From contig NZ_JADNQW010000005.1 of NCBI RefSeq assembly GCF_015709455.1, positions 2,348,501-2,412,500 on the forward strand: DNA of 64,000 nucleotides. The letters run 5' to 3'. This document shows, one piece after another, positions 43,817-52,358 of the stretch. The notes below the pieces were generated by a model. It saw only the letters and a list, made by a program, of their open reading frames with translations, had not been told where the DNA came from and did not search any database. Source of the DNA: Methylosinus sp. H3A. GTDB lineage: Bacteria; Pseudomonadota; Alphaproteobacteria; Rhizobiales; Beijerinckiaceae. Made by a program: the position numbers and the translations under genes. Each line of letters begins with the position of its first letter. The first letter of the stretch is position 1.

Positions 43817-44083
43817 GTCTTCAACTCGCTCACGCTCACGCATAATCACACCATGCTCGGTTTAAGGCTTTCTTCCCGGAGCTGCGATCTATTCCTCGGC
43901 TCAGGCTTTCCATTCGGTTCAAATCGGCGCAAAAAACCGCCGCCTGCCGAAACGAAGAAGAATCCATGCCAGCGCGCCTCGGCGGTCGGCTGGCACGATT
44001 CTTCGAGATTTTGCCGCGCCCGCCGCTCGTGCGTCCCCGAATGGCACAGTGGCTTCAGCTTCTCGACAAGGACAGCAGCGCTC

Positions 44084-45529
44084 ATGCTCGCCAGGCAGAC
44101 CGTCGTCTATTTCGCGGCCAATGTGTTCTCCGCAATCTTCGGCCTGCTCAACACCATCGTGTTCACGCGCGTCTTCGCCGTCGCCGCCTATGGCGATTAT
44201 CTGCTGGGCTTCGCCTTCGCCACTCTGCTCGCCACATTCCTCGCCAGCGCGCTGAAGCTCGCGATATTGCGCGAGCAGGCCAAGGGCGACGGCGCCGATA
44301 TTCGCGGCGCGATCCTCGCCGCAATGGCGCTGTTCGCCCCCATGGCTCCATTGTTCTTCATGGCGGCGCGGCTGACCGGGCTGTCCACGCCGGTGGCGGC
44401 GGCCTCGGTGCTGCTGGCCTTCGCCGTCACGCTCTATGAGACGAGCCAGGAGTCGCTGCGCGCCGCGCAGAGGCCGCTCGATTATTTGCGCGGCACGGTC
44501 TATCGCGCGCTGCTCGTTTCGGCCCTTGGCGTCGGCGTGGCTCTCGCTTCGGCGAGCGGCGCGGCGCTGCTCGCCTCTTCGTCAGCGGCGCTGGTCGTGG
44601 CGACGGCGCTGTTCTGGCGCGCCGCCTGGGGCGACGCTCGGCCGCGGCTGGATCGCGCGCGTCTGCTCGACATCGCCAAGGCCGGGCTGCCCTTCACTTT
44701 CTCCATGTCGCTGATGGCGCTGGCGACGGTCGCCGACCGCTTTCTGCTCGCCGAGCTCGCGGGCGTCGCCGACGCCGGGCGCTATGGCGCGAGTCTCGAT
44801 CTCGTGCGGCAGGCGTTGATCATTCCGGCGATCAGCGTCTCCACCGCCTTCGTGCCCATGGCCGTGCGGCTCTTCGCCGAGCGCGGCGAGGCCGAGGCGC
44901 GCCGCCATCTCGCGAAATCGGCGGAGCTGCTGCTCGCCGTCGCTTTGCCCGCCTGCGTCGGCTTCGCTCTGGTCTCGCCGCAGATCGCCGATCTCGTGCT
45001 CGGCCCGGAGTTTCGCGAGACGGGACGCTGGGCCATGCCCATTCTGGCGATGGCGGTGGTGTTCCAAATTCTGACGCAGCAATATCTGCACACGAGCTTT
45101 CTGCTGTCCAACCGCAATAGTTTCTATCTGGTGAACACGGGCTCGATCCTCGTCTTCAATCTCATCGTCTCGGCGCTGCTGATCTATCGCTTCGGCCTCG
45201 CCGGCGCGGTGTGGGGCCGGCTGGCGGCGGAGATGTTCGGCTGCGCCCAGGCCTATGCTCTGAGCCGTATCGCCTTCGCCATGCCATTGCCGCTGGGCCG
45301 GATCGCTCTCGTCGGCGCGGCCACGGCGGCGATGGCGCTCGCGGTCCACGCCTTCTCGTCCGAGGCCGCGACGCTGCCGCCGGCGCTCGCGCTCGCGCTT
45401 TTGGTCAGCGCCGGCGTCGGCGTCTATGCGCCCATCGCCTTCGCGCTCGATCTCGCGGAAATGCGCGGGCTCGTCGGCGGCTTGGCTCGGCGGCGCGGCG
45501 CGCGCGCCTGCCAGAGCCCTGTCGGCTAG
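44084..45529 (+). CDS. polysaccharide flippase (Wzx/MOP superfamily)
   Basis: A 481-residue membrane protein with 12-14 hydrophobic segments. The start MLARQTVVYFAANVFSAIFGLLNTIVFTRVF is the classic Wzx N-terminus and follows AAGGA; the much longer open frame upstream is antisense to the hydrolase gene. DIAKAGLPFTFSMSLMALATVADRFLLAELAG and GRYGASLDLVRQALIIPAISVSTAFVPM mark the MOP repeat. Flippases move lipid-linked saccharide units across the inner membrane, feeding the polymerase encoded on the other strand. Its stop overlaps the convergent TonB receptor stop by four bases. Confidence 0.9.
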   Translation: MLARQTVVYFAANVFSAIFGLLNTIVFTRVFAVAAYGDYLLGFAFATLLATFLASALKLAILREQAKGDGADIRGAILAAMALFAPMAPLFFMAARLTGLSTPVAAASVLLAFAVTLYETSQESLRAAQRPLDYLRGTVYRALLVSALGVGVALASASGAALLASSSAALVVATALFWRAAWGDARPRLDRARLLDIAKAGLPFTFSMSLMALATVADRFLLAELAGVADAGRYGASLDLVRQALIIPAISVSTAFVPMAVRLFAERGEAEARRHLAKSAELLLAVALPACVGFALVSPQIADLVLGPEFRETGRWAMPILAMAVVFQILTQQYLHTSFLLSNRNSFYLVNTGSILVFNLIVSALLIYRFGLAGAVWGRLAAEMFGCAQAYALSRIAFAMPLPLGRIALVGAATAAMALAVHAFSSEAATLPPALALALLVSAGVGVYAPIAFALDLAEMRGLVGGLARRRGARACQSPVG

Positions 45530-47715
45530 AACACGAAATTGGCGAACAGCCGCACATTGGCGCCCGGCATCGGAACCTCGTCTTTCTTATAAGAAACGCT
45601 GTTGCGAATATTGGCGTTGAGCAGATTGTCGCCGACGATTCCGACGCTCACCTCGCGCGCCGGGAATTCGCCCTTGGGCAGCGCGATTCTGTAGCTGATC
45701 TCGGCCTTCAGCAGATTATAGCCCTTGGTCCGCGTCTCGGCGATCGAGGCGATATTATTCTGCGGAAAGGCGTGCAGCAGATTGACGCGCGCCAGCCAAT
45801 TGGCGTCGCGCCAGACGAGGCCGCCGCCGAGGCGCACCGGCGGAATGCGCGGCACATTGGTCCCGTCCGCGAAAGTCGCGCGCACGACGTCGATCTGATT
45901 CTCGACGCCGAGCAGTCCGCTCGCCAGTGGGAGGACATCCCATTGGCTCTGGAACTCGCCGCCGCGGAAGGTCGCGTCCCGCTGCGAATAGAGCGCTTGA
46001 TTGAGCGCGCCGCCGGCGCCGGCCGGCGAGCAGCTGTCGAAATCATCCGCGCAGGTCTCGCCGGAGAGGCGGCGATAGATGAAACCGTCGAAATGCGTGT
46101 AGAAAAATGTCGCCTCGAAGCGGAATGGCCCTTTGGCGCGACGCAGGCCGATCTCGACAGTATCGGCCGCCTCGATTCCGAGCAGCGGATTGCCGATGTC
46201 GAAGGTTCCCGTCGCGTCATGGACGCCATGCGAGAAGAGCTCGGGCCCGCGCGGCGCGCGCTCGACATGCTGCGCCGTCACGCTGCCGACCGTGTCGAAA
46301 GGCAAGTCCTGCAGCAGGCCGACGGCAACGCTCTTCGGCGTGAAATTGCGGGCGTATTTGAAGGAGATCGTCGGATCGACGAACAAATCCGGCGTCTGCC
46401 CCGTCGTCTCGACGTTTTCGATGCGGCCGGCGACCTGCAGGCGCAAGGAATCGGTGAGCTTGAATTCGTTGAACAGATAGAAGGCGATGCTGCGCGACTC
46501 ATTGGGGTCGAACAGATTGCCGCCGGCGCCGGGCGCGGTGAGGCGCTGATGCGATCCCTGCACGCCGAGCGCCGTGGTCAGCGAGGCGAAGCGCAGATCG
46601 AAGGGGGCGAGCTGGACCTCGAGGCGGCCCTCCTGCTCCTGATTGGTGAAAGTCTGCTGTATGCCGTCGAAGCCGCCCTCGAAGCCGACTTCATGATGCT
46701 TATAGTCGCTGGCGCCGGCCCAGACGCGAATGGCGTCGATGAAGGAGGCGGGCGGCCGATATTCGCCCTTGGCGGTCACTTTCGTCTGCCGCAATTCTAT
46801 GCGCGTGCGGCTCTCCGTCGAATCCATGCCGGGGATGCGATAGACGCTCTCGAATTGCGTGACCGAGGCGCCGAAGAATCCGCGATCGAAGATGTAGGAG
46901 CCGCCGGCGGACCAGCCGCCCGAGCGCATATAGGAATTGGGTTGCCGGCCATAGACCAGCGGCGCCGGATCGGTCGGCGTGAGATAGGGGTAGGAGGGGA
47001 TGGCGTAATCGCTCGTGCGGCGGCCATGCGCGTCGGCGTGCAGAGCAAAATTGCCCTGGCCGACATCGACGAGCGCCGCCTGCTCCAGCCCGGCGTCGAC
47101 GGTGGAGACGGCGCTGCGCGTCTCCAGCCGCATGCAGGGGCCGGGAGACTGCTCGTCGCCGCGGCAGGGCAGGGCCTCCGGGATGCGGTTGTTGGTGGCG
47201 TTGACGACTCCGCCGATCGCCTGCGAGCCCCAGCGCAGCGTGGCCGGGCCGCGCACCACCTCGACGCGGCCGACGCCGAGCGGATCGAGCGGAACGCCAT
47301 GATCCTCGCCGAGCTCGGAAACGCCGCTCGAGCCGACGCCATTCTCTTGTATGCGAACGCGATGGGCGTCGAGGCCGCGCACGATCGGCCGGCTGGCGGC
47401 GCCCGGAACGAAGCTCGAGCCGGTGATTCCGGGCTTGGAGAATAAGAGATCGCCGAGCGTCGCGCCGCCGGAGCGGCGAATCTCGTCGGAATCGACGACT
47501 GTCACAGTGGCGAATTGATCCGCGACTATGGGGAGAACGCCGCGCGTCTCGGGCGCGGCCGTCGCTTGCGGCGTCGCTGGCGCGCGCCGCTGGATCGGGC
47601 TCGACGCCGCGATCTCGATATCTGGCAGGGACTCCTGCGCCCACGACGGGCCGGGGCCGAGCGCCGCGACGAGAATTCCGCCCGAAATGACGAAGCGGAT
47701 AGAAGGTTTTTCCAT
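45526..47715 (-). CDS. ZnuD-like TonB-dependent receptor
   Basis: A 729-residue outer-membrane receptor from MEKPSIRFVISGG, which begins a normal signal peptide ending SWAQ. The plug domain has VTVVDSDEIRRSGGATLGDLLFSKPGITGSSF, RPIVRGLDAHRVRIQENG, GEDHGVPLDPLGVGRVEVVRGPATLRWGS and GGVVNATNNRIPEALP, very like the zinc receptor ZnuD (DHA..VD...VEILRGPVTLLY, IPEKMP). The C-terminus ends in aromatic FANFVF as expected. Cysteine pairs in extracellular loops (PCRGDE...PC; CADDFDSC) also recall ZnuD. The Zur-like operator upstream supports zinc uptake. Confidence 0.85.
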   Translation of the reverse strand: MEKPSIRFVISGGILVAALGPGPSWAQESLPDIEIAASSPIQRRAPATPQATAAPETRGVLPIVADQFATVTVVDSDEIRRSGGATLGDLLFSKPGITGSSFVPGAASRPIVRGLDAHRVRIQENGVGSSGVSELGEDHGVPLDPLGVGRVEVVRGPATLRWGSQAIGGVVNATNNRIPEALPCRGDEQSPGPCMRLETRSAVSTVDAGLEQAALVDVGQGNFALHADAHGRRTSDYAIPSYPYLTPTDPAPLVYGRQPNSYMRSGGWSAGGSYIFDRGFFGASVTQFESVYRIPGMDSTESRTRIELRQTKVTAKGEYRPPASFIDAIRVWAGASDYKHHEVGFEGGFDGIQQTFTNQEQEGRLEVQLAPFDLRFASLTTALGVQGSHQRLTAPGAGGNLFDPNESRSIAFYLFNEFKLTDSLRLQVAGRIENVETTGQTPDLFVDPTISFKYARNFTPKSVAVGLLQDLPFDTVGSVTAQHVERAPRGPELFSHGVHDATGTFDIGNPLLGIEAADTVEIGLRRAKGPFRFEATFFYTHFDGFIYRRLSGETCADDFDSCSPAGAGGALNQALYSQRDATFRGGEFQSQWDVLPLASGLLGVENQIDVVRATFADGTNVPRIPPVRLGGGLVWRDANWLARVNLLHAFPQNNIASIAETRTKGYNLLKAEISYRIALPKGEFPAREVSVGIVGDNLLNANIRNSVSYKKDEVPMPGANVRLFANFVF

Positions 47716-47737
47716 GAATCTCGCCCCCGAGAGCATA

Positions 47738-47752
47738 TGTTATAACATAACA
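47738..47752 (-). promoter_or_regulatory. Zur-like operator (TGTTAT-N3-ATAACA)
   Basis: A perfect 6-bp inverted repeat with a 3-bp centre, in an AT-rich patch 23 bases upstream of the ZnuD-like receptor ATG. It matches the general Zur box pattern of proteobacteria. Binding of Zn-Zur would block the receptor promoter. Whether it also acts on the divergent bL36 gene, 230 bp away, is unknown. Confidence 0.7.
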
Positions 47753-47981
47753 TAGATAATGCGCCGGAGGCTCGGCCGCTGTCAATCTGCTGCGGCGCGG
47801 CGAGCGACGGATGAGCCCGATTTCACAAAAAATGCGACGCGCTTATTCGACAAAAACCCCGCCTTTTGCCGGCGTGGCGGCGGAGGGCTTGATCGCGGAC
47901 GCGAAATCGGGCATAGGCTGCGGCCACGAGGCGCTGGGCGTTCACCCCGGCTGTTAAGACCTTTTGCCCGGGGATCGACCG

Positions 47982-48107
47982 ATGAAAGTCCGCAATTCGC
48001 TGAAGTCTCTGCGTTCGCGCCATCGCGCCAACCAGCTCGTGCGCCGCAAGGGCCGCGTCTACGTCATCAATAAGGTGCAGAAGCGCTTCAAAGCCCGCCA
48101 GGGCTGA
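47982..48107 (+). CDS. rpmJ: 50S ribosomal protein bL36, cysteine-free form
   Basis: A 41-residue protein: it begins [18 protein letters not shown] and continues through [12 protein letters not shown] to KRFKARQG. This is bL36 of the C- type, lacking the four zinc-ribbon residues of the C+ type, which is the usual form in alphaproteobacteria. It is basic and binds 23S rRNA in the large subunit. The preceding 260 bp separate it from the divergent zinc-receptor gene, and a strong terminator follows. Confidence 0.95.
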   Translation: MKVRNSLKSLRSRHRANQLVRRKGRVYVINKVQKRFKARQG

Positions 48108-48130
48108 GCCTTCGCCTCCTGTCATGATGG

Positions 48131-48157
48131 CGCGCCGCCTCGCAGCGGCGCGTTTTT
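48131..48157 (+). terminator. intrinsic terminator after rpmJ
   Basis: An 8-bp GC stem (CGCGCCGC / GCGGCGCG) with a 6-base loop is followed immediately by TTTTT. It lies 23 bases after the rpmJ stop. Confidence 0.9.
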
Positions 48158-48194
48158 CGTCCGTGAAGCTAGCCCGTGAAGCGCCGCTCGTCCG

Positions 48195-49127
48195 TCAGGC
48201 GCCCATCAGCGCGAGCACATGCGCCGCCGCCGAGCGGCCCAGCGCGTCGAGATCATAGCCGCCCTCGAGCAGCGAAATGACGCGCCCGTCGGCGTTGCGC
48301 AGCGCGGCGTCGATGATGCGCTTGGTCGCCTCGCTATAGTCTCGCTCGAGGAAACGAAGCCCACCCAGCGGATCGTCCCTATGGCCGTCGAAACCGGCCG
48401 AGATCAGCACGAGATCGGGAGCGAAATCTTTGAGCCGCGGCAGAATGCGGCTCGTCAGCGCCTCTAGAAAATCGTCGCCCGTCGCGCCCGCAAAGAGCGG
48501 GGCGTTGACGATCTGGTCGAATTCGCCGGTCTCGCTCGTCGCCCCCGTGCCCGGATAATAGGGCGCCTGATGGGTGGAGCAGAACATGACCTGTCGATCC
48601 GCCCAGAAGATCTCCTGCGTCCCATTGCCGTGATGGACGTCGAAATCGACGATGGCGACGCGCTCCGCGGCATGGGCGGCGATCGCATGCCGCGCGGCGA
48701 CCGCGACATTGTTGAAGATGCAAAAGCCCATGGGCGTCGTCGTCCCGGCGTGATGGCCGGGCGGCCGCACACTGACGAAGGCCGTGTCCGCGGTCCCCGT
48801 CATCACCTCGTCCACGGCGGCGACCGCGCCGCCGGCGGCGTGCAGGGCGGCCGTGAGCGAATCGGGACACATCATCGTGTCGGAGTCGAGCGCGACGAGG
48901 CCCTCGCGCGGCGCCGCGGCCTCGATCGCGCGCAAATGGCGCTCGGGATGGACGCGCAGCAACGCCTCGCGCGCAACGGCAGGCGCGGAAATGCGGATGA
49001 GATGCTGGAAGCGCTCGCCCTCGAGCTCGCGTTCTATCGCGCGCAGCCGATCGGGCTGCTCGGGATGGCCCGCGCCCATTTTATGCGCGAGGCCGCTCTC
49101 ATGTGTGATGAACAGGGTCCTCGTCAT
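48195..49127 (-). CDS. histone-deacetylase-family amidohydrolase
   Basis: A 310-residue member of the HDAC / acetylpolyamine amidohydrolase superfamily. The N-terminal HPEQPDRLRAIERELE is followed by the charge-relay pair in RPPGHHAG, the metal site FDVHHGNGTQEIFW (Asp and His ligands), a second Asp ligand in LILSAGFDGHRDDPLGGL-type context, and the C-terminal GGYDLDALG. All catalytic residues of the zinc site appear present. Bacterial members deacetylate small acetylamides, polyamines or acetyl-lysine. The physiological substrate is unknown. It is convergent with rpmJ. Confidence 0.93.
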   Translation of the reverse strand: MTRTLFITHESGLAHKMGAGHPEQPDRLRAIERELEGERFQHLIRISAPAVAREALLRVHPERHLRAIEAAAPREGLVALDSDTMMCPDSLTAALHAAGGAVAAVDEVMTGTADTAFVSVRPPGHHAGTTTPMGFCIFNNVAVAARHAIAAHAAERVAIVDFDVHHGNGTQEIFWADRQVMFCSTHQAPYYPGTGATSETGEFDQIVNAPLFAGATGDDFLEALTSRILPRLKDFAPDLVLISAGFDGHRDDPLGGLRFLERDYSEATKRIIDAALRNADGRVISLLEGGYDLDALGRSAAAHVLALMGA

Positions 49128-49353
49128 GGCCAGCCGCTCAACGCCCCTGCCAAAGAAGTCGCCGCTCTTTTAGCACGCCGGCGCGCCGGAAGGGCGCCGG
49201 AAAAATTCTCAAAAAAGGCGCCGTCTTCCATCCCGCGGCCGTTGCGTCGCGGACACAGGTCGGGAATTATTCGGAGCCGATGTTTTCCTTCAGTAAGATT
49301 ATGGTAAGCAAATTCCTAAATAGCTTCTCCGGGCGTTGAGAAAGGGCGCGTTC

Positions 49354-49968
49354 ATGGATTCGAGGCATGGTTTCGTCGCGGCGGTTCTCGCTCTGTCGCT
49401 CGCCGGCTGCAACGCCGTCGGGGGGCCTCGCCTGCCCGATCCGCAGCTCAGCGGGCGCGACGCGCAATTCATGGCGCTGGTGCCGACGGCCGACGTCGGC
49501 GCGGTCTATGAGCGCTATCTCGTCGACTTCAAAACGAGCGAGCCGCCGGGCTCCATCGTCGTCGATACGAAGAACAAATTCCTCTATTTCGTCGAGCCGA
49601 ACGGCAAAGCGATCCGCTACGGCGTCGCCACCGGGCAGGAGGCCTATGGCTGGGCCGGCCGCGCCGTTATCGGCGGCATGCAGGAATGGCCTCGCTGGAT
49701 TCCGCCCAAGGACATGCTGGAGCGCTGGCCGCATCTGCAGCCGACCGCCGACGCCGGCGGCCTGCCCGGCGGCCCGGACAATCCGCTCGGCGCCCGCGCG
49801 CTCTATCTGTTCGAGAACGGCAAGGACACGCTGTACCGCATCCACGGCACCAATGAGCCGGAGAAGATCGGCCAGAGCGTCTCCTCCGGCTGCATCCGCA
49901 TGCGCGACATAGACGCGATCGACCTCTACGGTCGGGTGAAGGTCGGCGCGAATGTCGTGGTGATCTGA
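49354..49968 (+). CDS. ErfK/YbiS-type L,D-transpeptidase lipoprotein
   Basis: A 204-residue protein. The ATG at 49354 with AAAGGG upstream gives a signal peptide with lipobox LAGCN (Cys about 20). The YkuD domain runs about 60-204: PGSIVVDTKNKFLYFV, IRYGVATGQEAYGWAG, GPDNPLGARALYLF, the His in YRIHGTNEPEKIG and catalytic SSGCIRM. This compact form, at the length of a bare domain, attaches or crosslinks peptidoglycan (or lipoproteins to it). It differs from the larger YcbB-type protein at 22.1 kb. The 226 bp upstream hold no gene. Confidence 0.93.
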   Translation: MDSRHGFVAAVLALSLAGCNAVGGPRLPDPQLSGRDAQFMALVPTADVGAVYERYLVDFKTSEPPGSIVVDTKNKFLYFVEPNGKAIRYGVATGQEAYGWAGRAVIGGMQEWPRWIPPKDMLERWPHLQPTADAGGLPGGPDNPLGARALYLFENGKDTLYRIHGTNEPEKIGQSVSSGCIRMRDIDAIDLYGRVKVGANVVVI

Positions 49969-49980
49969 GGGATGATTTCT

Positions 49981-50006
49981 CCCTCTCCCCGCGAGCGGGG
50001 AGAGGG
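49981..50006. repeat. CTCCCCGC palindrome between convergent genes
   Basis: A perfect 12-bp inverted repeat around GA (CCCTCTCCCCGC / GCGGGGAGAGGG) lies 12 bases after the transpeptidase stop and 10 bases before the end of the convergent ribB gene. Confidence 0.75.
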
Positions 50007-50016
50007 AGCGTTTCCG

Positions 50017-51099
50017 TCAGTCCAGCGGCTCCACGGCGAGAATCTCTATGCCGAAGCCCGAGAGCCCCACATAGGTGCGGGGCTTGGGCTTGGAGGTGCG
50101 CAGGCGGATCGAACTCACGCCCAAATCTTTCAGAATCTGCGCGCCGAGGCCGACATCCAGCCATTGCGCGGCGCGCGCCTCCTGCGAATTGCGACTGTCC
50201 GAGACGATCGGATTGACCGGAACGCCGGCCGCGCCGTCGCGCAGATAGACCAGCACGCCGCGCCCCTCCGCCGCGAAACGCTCGAGCGTGCGGCGGATGG
50301 CGTCCGCGCCGCCGAACACATCGGCGATGATGTCGGCGCGATGGAGCCGCGCCGGCACGCCCCTGCCGTCGCCGATCTGGCCGACGACAAAGGCGAAATG
50401 CTGGACGCTGTCGAAGGCGCTGACATAGGCGTAGCAGGTCGCGTCGCCGGCGAAGGTCTTGACCGGAAAGCTCGCGACGCGCTCCACCAGCTTCTCGCGC
50501 GCCTGCCGATAGGCGATGAGATCGGCGGTGGAGACGAGCTTCAGCCCATGGGCGGCGGCGAAATCGACGATCTGCTGGCCGGCCATCACCGTGCCGTCGT
50601 CATTGGCGAGCTCGCAAATGACGCCGACGGCCGGAAGACCCGCGAGGCGGCAGAGATCGACCGCGGCCTCGGTATGGCCGGAGCGCATGAGCACGCCGCC
50701 TTCCTTGGCGATGAGCGGAAAGACATGCCCGGGCCGCACGAAATCATGCGGGCCGCGATTGCCATTGGCGAGCGCCCGCACCGTATTGCAGCGCTGCTCG
50801 GCGGAAATTCCGGTGGTGAGCCCCTCGCGCGCGTCCACGGTGACGGTGAAAGCCGTGCCGAGAGGCGCGTCATTGGCGGCGACCATGGGCGCGAGATGCA
50901 GGCGGCGGGCGTCCTCCAGCGTCAGCGGCGCGCAGACGATGCCGCAGCAATGGCGGATGATGAAGGCCATTTTCTCGGGCGTGCAGAGCGAGGCGGCGAC
51001 AATGAGGTCGCCCTCGTTCTCGCGGTCGTCGTCATCGGTGACGACGACGATCTCGCCGCGCCCGATCGCCTCTATGGCCTCGGTGACGGAATGGGACAA
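50017..51099 (-). CDS. ribB: 3,4-dihydroxy-2-butanone 4-phosphate synthase with degenerate RibA domain
   Basis: A 360-residue protein. The start is taken at TTG 51099 (LSHSVTEAIEAIGRGE, the usual RibB N-terminus), with GGAG six bases upstream; no ATG exists in frame before it, and the longer frame starts inside the sMMO terminator. The N-terminal ~205 residues are RibB with DDDDRENEGDLI, TVDAREGLTTG, RPGHVFPL and GHTEAAVDL. The C-terminal part matches GTP cyclohydrolase II but lacks its zinc cysteines: instead of the HxxCLTGDxxxSxxCDC type it reads ARLHRADIIADVFGG. It should make the four-carbon riboflavin precursor but probably not hydrolyse GTP (RibBX-type). Confidence 0.9.
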   Translation of the reverse strand: MSHSVTEAIEAIGRGEIVVVTDDDDRENEGDLIVAASLCTPEKMAFIIRHCCGIVCAPLTLEDARRLHLAPMVAANDAPLGTAFTVTVDAREGLTTGISAEQRCNTVRALANGNRGPHDFVRPGHVFPLIAKEGGVLMRSGHTEAAVDLCRLAGLPAVGVICELANDDGTVMAGQQIVDFAAAHGLKLVSTADLIAYRQAREKLVERVASFPVKTFAGDATCYAYVSAFDSVQHFAFVVGQIGDGRGVPARLHRADIIADVFGGADAIRRTLERFAAEGRGVLVYLRDGAAGVPVNPIVSDSRNSQEARAAQWLDVGLGAQILKDLGVSSIRLRTSKPKPRTYVGLSGFGIEILAVEPLD

Positions 51100-51220
51100 G
51101 ATGGGCTCCGCTGTTTCCGGCGCAGGGGCCGGCGCGGCTGTTCTACTCCCCCGCCCGAGCGGATTCAAACATTCGTGGCGGCTCGCGGCGATCGGCGCCG
51201 GCTCAATCGTGGCGTAACGC

Positions 51221-51249
51221 AAAAAGCCTGCCCGAGTCGCCTCGGGCAG
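51221..51249 (-). terminator. intrinsic terminator of the sMMO operon
   Basis: Read on the minus strand, a 9-bp perfect stem CTGCCCGAG / CTCGGGCAG with a GCGA loop is followed by GC and TTTTT. It starts about 60 bases after the mmoC stop. Confidence 0.92.
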
Positions 51250-51309
51250 GGAAGTCGGGAGCCCCGCTCGGCGAGCGCGGCCGAGCGAAGACGGGAACCA
51301 GGCGCGGGA

Positions 51310-52341
51310 TCAGCCGCTCGCCAGGAATTTCTCGAGATAGACCTGCTCCTTGGGGACGCCCGCCGTCGCCGCGGCGTCGAAGGCCGCCTCGATCATGCCG
51401 GGCGGACCGCAGAGATAGATGTCCGGCTTGCCGCGCAGCTTCTCGAGCTCGGCGCGCATGAGATCGATGACCGTTCCCTTGGCGACGCCATTGCCCTCTG
51501 GCGCATTGACCACGGCGACCTGCACATCGAGGCTCGGCATGGCGCTCTTCAGCGCCTCGAGCTCCTCGACATAGAACAGCTCCTCGTAATTGGTGACGCC
51601 GAAGAACAATGTCGCGGGCTGCGGATCGCTCTCCTTCTTCAGCTGCCGGATCATCGACAGCACCGGCGACAGCCCAGTGCCGCCGGCGACGAAGAAGCGC
51701 GGCCGCTCGCTCTTGTGCAGCATGAAGGAGCCCGCCGGTCCGCGCAGCGCGACGCGCAGGCCGACCTTCGCCTGCGTCTGCAGGAATTTCGAGAAGGCGC
51801 CGTCCGGCAGCAGTCGAATGAAGAATTCGAGCCGACCATCCTCCGCGACCGAGGCCATGGAATAGGAGCGGCGCGTATGCGTCCCCGGAATCTCGATGTC
51901 GACGAATTGCCCGGGGGCGAAGTTCAGCGCGATCGGCGCCGCGCCGTCCGCGGTCAGAGGCTGCAGAACGAGCCGCACGACATTCGACGACACGCGATCG
52001 CATTCGACGATCTCGGCGAGCCAATTGGTCTGGATCGCCTCGAAGGAGATGCGATCATAGGTGTAGGGCACGATGACGTGCAGATCGCTGCGCGGAAAGG
52101 TGCGGCACAGCAGAACCTTGCCGTCCTCCTCCTCGTCCGGCGGCAGCGCCTGGACCTTGACGTCGATCAGCTCATAGTCGCCATCCGTGCAGTCGCCCTT
52201 GCAGGTCGCGCAGCCGCCGGCGCGGCAGGACGCGAGAAGGATCACGCTCTGACGAAGGCCTGCGGAAATGACGTCCTCGCTCGGTCCGCATTCGAATGAA
52301 CAGGTTTCTCCGTCCTCTGTCTCAATGACGATCTGGTACAT
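51310..52341 (-). CDS. mmoC: soluble methane monooxygenase reductase (component C)
   Basis: A 343-residue flavo-iron-sulfur reductase that passes NADH electrons to the diiron hydroxylase. The N-terminal [2Fe-2S] ferredoxin has SCRAGGCATCKGDC and a later LLCRTF cysteine. The FAD domain follows (FAPGQFVDIEIPGTHTRRSYSMAS, with the RxYS motif), then the NADH domain (FFVAGGTGLSPVLSMIRQL and YLCGPPGMIEAAFDA). The length matches known MmoC. GCGGAAG precedes the ATG. It is the last gene of the sMMO operon, 17 bp after mmoD. Confidence 0.97.
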   Translation of the reverse strand: MYQIVIETEDGETCSFECGPSEDVISAGLRQSVILLASCRAGGCATCKGDCTDGDYELIDVKVQALPPDEEEDGKVLLCRTFPRSDLHVIVPYTYDRISFEAIQTNWLAEIVECDRVSSNVVRLVLQPLTADGAAPIALNFAPGQFVDIEIPGTHTRRSYSMASVAEDGRLEFFIRLLPDGAFSKFLQTQAKVGLRVALRGPAGSFMLHKSERPRFFVAGGTGLSPVLSMIRQLKKESDPQPATLFFGVTNYEELFYVEELEALKSAMPSLDVQVAVVNAPEGNGVAKGTVIDLMRAELEKLRGKPDIYLCGPPGMIEAAFDAAATAGVPKEQVYLEKFLASG

Positions 52342-52358
52342 ACGTCTTCCGCCCTATG

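Noticed and set aside
42185..44083. An N-terminal extension of about 630 residues on the flippase frame.
   Set aside because: It lies antisense to the hydrolase gene; the flippase has a typical N-terminus and ribosome site at 44084.
51100..51309. An FMN riboswitch upstream of ribB.
   Set aside because: The 210 bases contain the sMMO terminator and no recognisable RFN-element core.
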